64,000 nt of DNA from Lacinutrix mariniflava (lineage in GTDB: Bacteria > Bacteroidota > Bacteroidia > Flavobacteriales > Flavobacteriaceae), in assembly GCF_001418015.1 (NCBI RefSeq), contig NZ_LIQG01000026.1, forward strand, positions 868,001-932,000, read 5' to 3'. The notes under the pieces are model-generated. The model saw nothing but the letters and a program-made list of their open reading frames with translations, was not told the DNA's origin and made no database searches. The translations under genes and the position numbers were made by a program. Positions 58,860 to 64,000 of the stretch are shown in pieces. How positions within the stretch are numbered: the first letter of the stretch is position 1; every line of letters begins with the position of its first letter.

Positions 58860-61800
58860 ATGAATAAAGTATTAATTAATTCGTTACTATCCCTTTTTGT
58901 CTTCGGATTTGCTTACGCCCAAAATGGGAAGGAGCTTCCAAATAAAGCAAAGTCTCATTCTTTTTATGCTACAGGAAACCTTGGGACTTCCAATAATAAT
59001 GCAAATAATAGTGTTGTAGCTGCGCTTTCCAAAGCTATGAAAAATGATAGTGATGCTACGCTATTGTTATTGGGAAACAATGCATCAAACAACGGTTTTT
59101 CGGAAAAAAGGACTGCAGGTAAACTAAATATAGATAGTTATGCCGGTGTGTTGAAGCCATTCTCGAACCGTATGCGTTTTATTCCAGGATATTCAGATTG
59201 GAAAGCAGGATTAAAAGGTTTAAAAGCACAAGAGGATTATTTGGAAGGCATCTTCGATAACAAGGATGTTTTTCAACCAGAAAAAGGTTGTCCTATTGAG
59301 AAAATAGAAATTAATGATGATATAGATCTATTGATTTTAGATTCGCAATGGGCAATATCAGATTGGGATAATATTCCAAATATTAATGATCACTGCGATA
59401 TAAAAAACAAGACAGAGTTTTATGTTGAAGTAGAACACGAAATTGTAAAAAGTCAAGGAAAAACTGTTTTAATAGCCGTTTATCATCCTATTGCTACTTA
59501 CGGAAAATATGGTAATGCGTTGTCATTTGGTATCAATCCTCAAAATTTAAATAATAAGTATTATAAAGAATATAGTGAGCGTTTATTAACTATTGCGCAG
59601 CAATCTACGAACGTAGTTTTTCTTTCTGGTCACGAGCAGAATATGCAATTTATTGTAGATAAAAAGATACCCGTAATTATAAGTGGAGCAGGTGGTGAAA
59701 TTGAGAAAGCGAAAAAAGGCTTAAAAAGTAAAGTAGCATTAAATGAAAATGGGTTTACAAAAATAACAGAATATAAAGATGGTTCTATGTGGGTGGCTTT
59801 TTATGGTGCTTCAAATAATTTTACTTCACCTGTATTTGTTTCAGAAATTATAGCACCAACTAAAGCAGTTTCAATTCCAGACTATGATGAAACAAAAACA
59901 CCACAATATATCGAAGCTTCTATATACAAACCTGAAGAATTAGACCGCTCCGGTTTTTATAAAAAACTTTGGGGAGAACATTTTAGAAAGGACTATGCAA
60001 CGGCTATTAATGTTAAAACGGCTCTTTTAGATACATTGTATGGTGGATTATCAATTATAAGAAAAGGTGGTGGACACCAAACAAACTCATTGCGTCTTGA
60101 AACAAAAGATGGGAGAGAATTTGCAATGCGTTCTGCTAAAAAAAGTGCATTGCGGTTTTTACAATACTTTATGTTCAAAACACAATATTTAGAGCCAGAT
60201 GTTGAGGATACGTACTTTATTCAACTATTACAAGATTATTGGACTACAGCAAATCCTTACGGGAGTTTAACCATAGGCGATATGTCTGATGCTTTAAATA
60301 TTTATCATGCCAACACAAAAATGTATTATATCCCAAAGCAAAAAGCTTTAGATGTCTATAATGAAGCTTATGGCGATAAAATTTATTTTATTGAAGAACG
60401 TATTACAGATGGACATGGAGATGTAGCCAGCCTTGGTGGTACTAATAAAATAGAAAGTACAACAGATTTGTTAGAGAAGCTTCGTAGAAAAGATAAAATT
60501 GCTATTAACGAAAGCCTCTATATTAGAACCCGTTTGTTCGATAATATTGTTGGAGATTGGGATAGGCATGCAGACCAATGGCGTTGGGCTGTGCAAAAAC
60601 AAGAAGATGGAACGGATCTTTACGAACCAATTCCGAGAGATAGAGATCAGGTGTTTTCAGACTTTGATGGATTTATGCTAGGTGCTTTAACAGCTTTAAG
60701 TCCGCCTATGCGATTTATGCAGCGTTACGATGGGACTTATAATTCTACTAGATGGTTTAATGATGCTGGTGATGATGTCGATTTTGCAGTTTTAGCAAAC
60801 CACACGCAAGAAGATTGGTTGCGAGAAGCGCGCTTTATAAAAGAAAATTTAAGCCAAGAAGTTATTGATAAGGCTTTTAGTAATTTTCCTAAAGAAATTG
60901 ATCAGGCAAAGGTTGCAAGAACTAAAAAGGCTTTATTGGGTAGGATTTCTAAAGTTGAAGAGAATGCGGTAAGCATGTACGAATATCTTCGCTCTTGTGT
61001 AGTTATAACAGGTACAGATAAAGATGACCATTTTGTGATAACCAGAAAACCTGAAGGCATTACAAACGTGAGTATTTACCGTATTAAAAAAGGAGAGAAA
61101 GCCGATAAGTTTTGGGACGTGGATTACGATAAGTCTATTACTAACGAGTTATGGATTTACGGTTTAGACGATGAAGATATTTTTGAAGTTGATGGTAAGA
61201 GTAATAAATACGTGAAAATTAAGATAATTGGTGGTCAAAATAATGATACCTATCGTATTAAGAATAAGAGAAATCTTCGTGTATTCGATCAAAAATCAAA
61301 GCCAAATACTTTTGAAACACCAGTAAGTAAGACACTTTCAGATGACTACGATTTAAACACGTATTATTTTAAAAAGAACCGCAGAGACATAAGAAACATA
61401 CTGCCCATTATAGCATCGAACCCAGACGATGGATTAAGAATAGGAGCCACTATTAACTATACAAAAAACTCATTACAACGCAATCCGTTCACGGCAAAAC
61501 ACAGTTTAAGTGTTGCTTATATTACAGAAACATCAGGAGCAGAGGTTACTTATTCTGGAGAGTTTGCAAATGTTTTTGAAAAGATAAACCTTGGTATCGA
61601 AGCTGGATATTCGTCTTCAAGTTATACTGATAATTTTTTCGGATTTGGAAATGAAACACCCAATTTTGAAGATGATTTAGATTTAGACTTTAATAGAGTA
61701 CGATTACAAACACTATCATTTGCACCTTCTCTTATATATAGAGGTTATTATGGAAGCGTTATAAAACTAGGAGTTAGCTATGAGAATATTGAGGCAGAAA

Positions 61801-62423
61801 AAACGACTGGAAGATTTATAGAAATAGCTGGTGTTAACCCTAATGTTTTCGAAGGTCAAGATTTCTTTGGTGTAGAATCGTCTTACGAATATAAAAATTT
61901 TGATAATGCAGCGATGCCTAAATCAGGAATTGGATTTAAATTGACTGCTGGTTATAAAGCTAATTTTGATGAAGATAGGGGTTTTGCATACATAATCCCA
62001 GAAGTTCGATTGACAAAAAAGATAGATAAACGTGGGATTTTAGTATACGCAACAAAACTAAAGGGACATCTTAATTTAAGTAATGCATTCGAATTTCATC
62101 AAGCAGCATCAATTGGTGATGGTGATGGTTTAAGAGGCTATAGACAAGAGCGTTTTAGCGGGAAAAATTCATTTTATCATAATTCAGATTTAAGAGTGTC
62201 TTTCGGGAAAATTAGAAACGCATTTATTCCAATCTCTTACGGGTTTTATGGTGGATTCGATTATGGTCGTGTTTGGTTAGATAATGATAACTCTAGCGAG
62301 TGGCATACATCGCCAGGTGGAGGTGTATTCTTTAATATTGCAGGTTTTACAACGGCAAACTTTGGTTATTTTAGTTCAGACGAAGGCGGAAGATTAAATA
62401 TTTTACTAAGTCTAGCATTTTAA
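58860..62423 (+). CDS. Metallophosphoesterase-like / kinase-like / BamA-type outer-membrane protein
   Basis: 1187 residues with a signal peptide (ending FAYAQ). Residues about 30-340 resemble a calcineurin-like phosphoesterase scaffold (FYATGNLGTSN, LLLLGNNASNNG, LILDSQW, VLIAVYHP, VVFLSGHEQN), but several metal ligands look replaced (usual GDxG and GNHD are GNLG and GYSD). The middle (about 400-720) holds RKGGGHQTNSLRLETKDGREFAMRS and FDNIVGDWDRHADQWRW then PRDRDQVFSDFDG, a pattern like the atypical kinases of the HipA/Fam20 type. The last 350 residues are an Omp85/D15-type barrel (GDGDGLRGYRQERF motif, terminal LNILLSLAF). Confidence 0.7.
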   Translation: MNKVLINSLLSLFVFGFAYAQNGKELPNKAKSHSFYATGNLGTSNNNANNSVVAALSKAMKNDSDATLLLLGNNASNNGFSEKRTAGKLNIDSYAGVLKPFSNRMRFIPGYSDWKAGLKGLKAQEDYLEGIFDNKDVFQPEKGCPIEKIEINDDIDLLILDSQWAISDWDNIPNINDHCDIKNKTEFYVEVEHEIVKSQGKTVLIAVYHPIATYGKYGNALSFGINPQNLNNKYYKEYSERLLTIAQQSTNVVFLSGHEQNMQFIVDKKIPVIISGAGGEIEKAKKGLKSKVALNENGFTKITEYKDGSMWVAFYGASNNFTSPVFVSEIIAPTKAVSIPDYDETKTPQYIEASIYKPEELDRSGFYKKLWGEHFRKDYATAINVKTALLDTLYGGLSIIRKGGGHQTNSLRLETKDGREFAMRSAKKSALRFLQYFMFKTQYLEPDVEDTYFIQLLQDYWTTANPYGSLTIGDMSDALNIYHANTKMYYIPKQKALDVYNEAYGDKIYFIEERITDGHGDVASLGGTNKIESTTDLLEKLRRKDKIAINESLYIRTRLFDNIVGDWDRHADQWRWAVQKQEDGTDLYEPIPRDRDQVFSDFDGFMLGALTALSPPMRFMQRYDGTYNSTRWFNDAGDDVDFAVLANHTQEDWLREARFIKENLSQEVIDKAFSNFPKEIDQAKVARTKKALLGRISKVEENAVSMYEYLRSCVVITGTDKDDHFVITRKPEGITNVSIYRIKKGEKADKFWDVDYDKSITNELWIYGLDDEDIFEVDGKSNKYVKIKIIGGQNNDTYRIKNKRNLRVFDQKSKPNTFETPVSKTLSDDYDLNTYYFKKNRRDIRNILPIIASNPDDGLRIGATINYTKNSLQRNPFTAKHSLSVAYITETSGAEVTYSGEFANVFEKINLGIEAGYSSSSYTDNFFGFGNETPNFEDDLDLDFNRVRLQTLSFAPSLIYRGYYGSVIKLGVSYENIEAEKTTGRFIEIAGVNPNVFEGQDFFGVESSYEYKNFDNAAMPKSGIGFKLTAGYKANFDEDRGFAYIIPEVRLTKKIDKRGILVYATKLKGHLNLSNAFEFHQAASIGDGDGLRGYRQERFSGKNSFYHNSDLRVSFGKIRNAFIPISYGFYGGFDYGRVWLDNDNSSEWHTSPGGGVFFNIAGFTTANFGYFSSDEGGRLNILLSLAF

Positions 62424-62444
62424 TAAAATTAAAACAATAAATAT

Positions 62445-62549
62445 ATGAATACTATAGATTTTTATGGCGCAGAATGGTGCCCAGATTGCCAAAGAGCAAA
62501 AGCGTATTTAAAGACTTGTTTTTCTGTCAAAATCTATTTTAAGTATTAA
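62445..62549 (+). pseudogene. Truncated glutaredoxin-like gene
   Basis: A 34-residue frame starting MNTIDFYGAEWCPDCQRAKAYL, the opening strand and CPDC active site of a glutaredoxin/thioredoxin-fold protein. It then turns into a non-homologous tail (KTCFSVKIYFKY) and stops. Normal members have about 75-80 residues, so the 3' part has been lost. Confidence 0.6.
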
Positions 62550-62651
62550 GTCTTCGTGACTTTAATCTATTAACCAAATTAGAGATTGGTTTCTTTCGTT
62601 TTAATACGACGTCATTTTGTTAAAGAAAATACGACTAAGCATTATAAAGCG

Positions 62652-62659
62652 TATTTTTG
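62652..62659 (+). promoter_or_regulatory. -7 element of the GAF-protein gene
   Basis: TATTTTTG matches TAnnTTTG and lies 15 bases before the start codon at 62675. Confidence 0.45.
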
Positions 62660-62674
62660 TATAATTTTAAAACA

Positions 62675-64000
62675 ATGATTAAAGACCTTAACGATAACAT
62701 AAATTTGCCTTTCTCGCTACAAATTAGTTTTAATAAGCTAATTGAGCGCTATGAGGAATTGGCTAAAAGCGATGATCAATTTATTGCCGCTAAAGCACGT
62801 CGTGTTTTAAAAACACAAGAGTCTATTCCTGTATTAAGAGATGGTTTTAGTGAAATATCAGTTTTAAAAAAATACGAAAAAGAAATTCAGATTTTACTGC
62901 AAGATTCTTTTAGTGAAGTTTTAAGTTTAAACGAAATAAAGACAGCAAGTGTACCTTATCATAATTTTATTTTTAATGCATCAAAGCGTTTTGAAAATAT
63001 TATAAAAACGGCTGGGCCAGATTTTGAATTAGTAATTAAAAATATGCCAGAAAACGATTGGTATATTCTAAGTTGTACTATTATTATGAATTTTTGTTAT
63101 AATTATAACACTAATTTTAAGCGACCATTATATTATGAAATTCCAGATGCTAATGGTATTATAAGAATTTATAAAATCTTGTATAATGCAGATTTTATGG
63201 AAATTATAGCCACGGATAAAGCGCCAAAATTAACAGAAGAAGATTTTGATGAGTTATTAGATAACTTTGATAACATAGGACTTTGGAAAGAAAAATTCCC
63301 ACCAAATAGTTATATCTCCAAAGGATTTGTAATCTCCAATATTTTTGATGTTACAGACGATCAATCAATATCTAATATTAAAACCACTTTAATAGGAAAT
63401 AATAAGCATAAGAACGAAGGCTTTATGGGAGATTTCCAAAAGGTATTTCGTTCGTTATTAAATATAACAGATTTAGATGTCGGTTTTTCTATATATAATA
63501 AAGCAGAAGACACCTTGATGAAGGTTCACGATTCTAGTATAAATAGTTATTTGTTAAAGGCTAAAGAAGAATTTAAGTGCGAAAATTTATTTTGTCATTA
63601 CAGTTATGATAAGATTTTAAAAGAGAAAACTAATTTAGCGATATCAGATGTTGATAAGAGTTTTAAGTTATCTAAAGGCATGTCTGCTCAAGTAAAAGTT
63701 TTAAAAGAGCAAGGTTTAAAAAGTGCTATTTTTGCTCCAATAGCAGAGAACGGTGAGTTATTAGCTGTTTTAGAACTAGTTTCTAGAACACCAAAAGCTT
63801 TAAATAGCATTAATTCTAATAAGTTGGCAGATGTGATGCCGTTTATATTATCTGCTGTAAAACGCTCTAAAAGAGATGAAGAAAACCTGATACAGGCCAT
63901 TATTCAACGAGAGTGTACATCCATCCATCCAAGTGTTAAATGGAAATTTGAAAGTGCTGCAAGAAAGTTTATGCAAGAGGAATATGATGGAGGAGATAAC
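62675..64000 (+). CDS. GAF-domain protein, 3' end outside window
   Basis: 442 codons are open to the window edge, starting at ATG 62675 (MIKDLNDNINLPFSLQISFNKLIERYEEL). The part around residues 275-400 (LLNITDLDVGFSIYNKAEDT, then AIFAPIAENGELLAVLELVSR, then PFILSAVKRSKRDEEN) looks like a GAF domain. The N-terminal 120 residues are helical. No signal peptide or membrane segment is seen. GAF domains bind small ligands; an output domain, if any, would be beyond the window. Absence of a stop codon is due to the edge only. Confidence 0.75.
   Translation, partial: MIKDLNDNINLPFSLQISFNKLIERYEELAKSDDQFIAAKARRVLKTQESIPVLRDGFSEISVLKKYEKEIQILLQDSFSEVLSLNEIKTASVPYHNFIFNASKRFENIIKTAGPDFELVIKNMPENDWYILSCTIIMNFCYNYNTNFKRPLYYEIPDANGIIRIYKILYNADFMEIIATDKAPKLTEEDFDELLDNFDNIGLWKEKFPPNSYISKGFVISNIFDVTDDQSISNIKTTLIGNNKHKNEGFMGDFQKVFRSLLNITDLDVGFSIYNKAEDTLMKVHDSSINSYLLKAKEEFKCENLFCHYSYDKILKEKTNLAISDVDKSFKLSKGMSAQVKVLKEQGLKSAIFAPIAENGELLAVLELVSRTPKALNSINSNKLADVMPFILSAVKRSKRDEENLIQAIIQRECTSIHPSVKWKFESAARKFMQEEYDGGDN

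Overview
The window reads as chromosomal DNA of a marine-type member of the Bacteroidota, most likely a Flavobacteriaceae. The evidence is AT-rich sequence, genes without Shine-Dalgarno sites, repeated matches to the Bacteroidota -7 promoter element TAnnTTTG, two proteins with type IX secretion C-terminal sorting domains, many small lipoproteins, and typical family content (DUF4230, DUF4407, M56/BlaI pairs, TPR sensor kinases). The species cannot be named from the sequence.

Layout. 1-3060: a tandem family of paralogous lipoproteins, one cut by the window edge, two intact, one decayed. 3483-7419: five near-identical 60-residue secreted-peptide genes at an exact 240 bp period, followed directly by a TPR histidine kinase and a NarL-type response regulator. 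7687-12813: a DUF456 protein, then a BlaI/M56 antirepressor locus with TonB-like and TPR proteins. 12993-21443: mostly housekeeping or unassigned genes (GT2 and membrane flippase-like pair, ruvC, hemW, cyclase, DUF4230, MmcQ). 21456-27713: a seven-gene cytoplasmic signalling operon: receiver, H-NOX haem NO sensor, PAS histidine kinase, FIST protein, second histidine kinase, HPt and LytTR response regulator. 28133-31357: a CAP lipoprotein and a large T9SS substrate. 31743-33171: two unknown genes, each followed by a folded cassette-like repeat. 33240-36749: two thioredoxin-like lipoproteins and a TPR/outer-membrane barrel protein. 36902-49000: a probable exopolysaccharide locus (two STAS-like proteins, flippase, GT4, clan GH-A hydrolase, exported Ig-like protein, GT-C-like membrane protein, receiver-GT2 fusion, GT-A-like protein, phosphomannose isomerase). 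49063-54313: PhnA-like, DUF4407 and a second M56/BlaI locus. 54374-64000: M28 and M20 peptidases, EamA transporter, tRNA-Leu, a very large surface protein and a GAF protein cut by the window end.

Main discovery. Six promoters share one architecture: 9-bp direct repeats close to CCATTCGTC at a 21 bp period, then a -7 element whose first base lies 61-62 bp after the first base of the anchoring repeat. They precede the H-NOX/FIST operon itself, the CAP lipoprotein, the T9SS protein, the STAS-flippase operon, the GT4 gene and the receiver-GT2 gene. Nine-bp repeats with 12 bp between them are typical of LytTR regulators, and a LytTR regulator is the last gene of the signalling operon. I infer an autoregulated circuit in which NO or a related cue, sensed by H-NOX and perhaps FIST, controls an exopolysaccharide and surface programme. 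Its phosphorelay may also act on the glycosyltransferase carrying its own receiver domain.

A second candidate for an undescribed system is the five-copy peptide array next to the TPR kinase and regulator, whose copies 1-3 differ only by synonymous changes.
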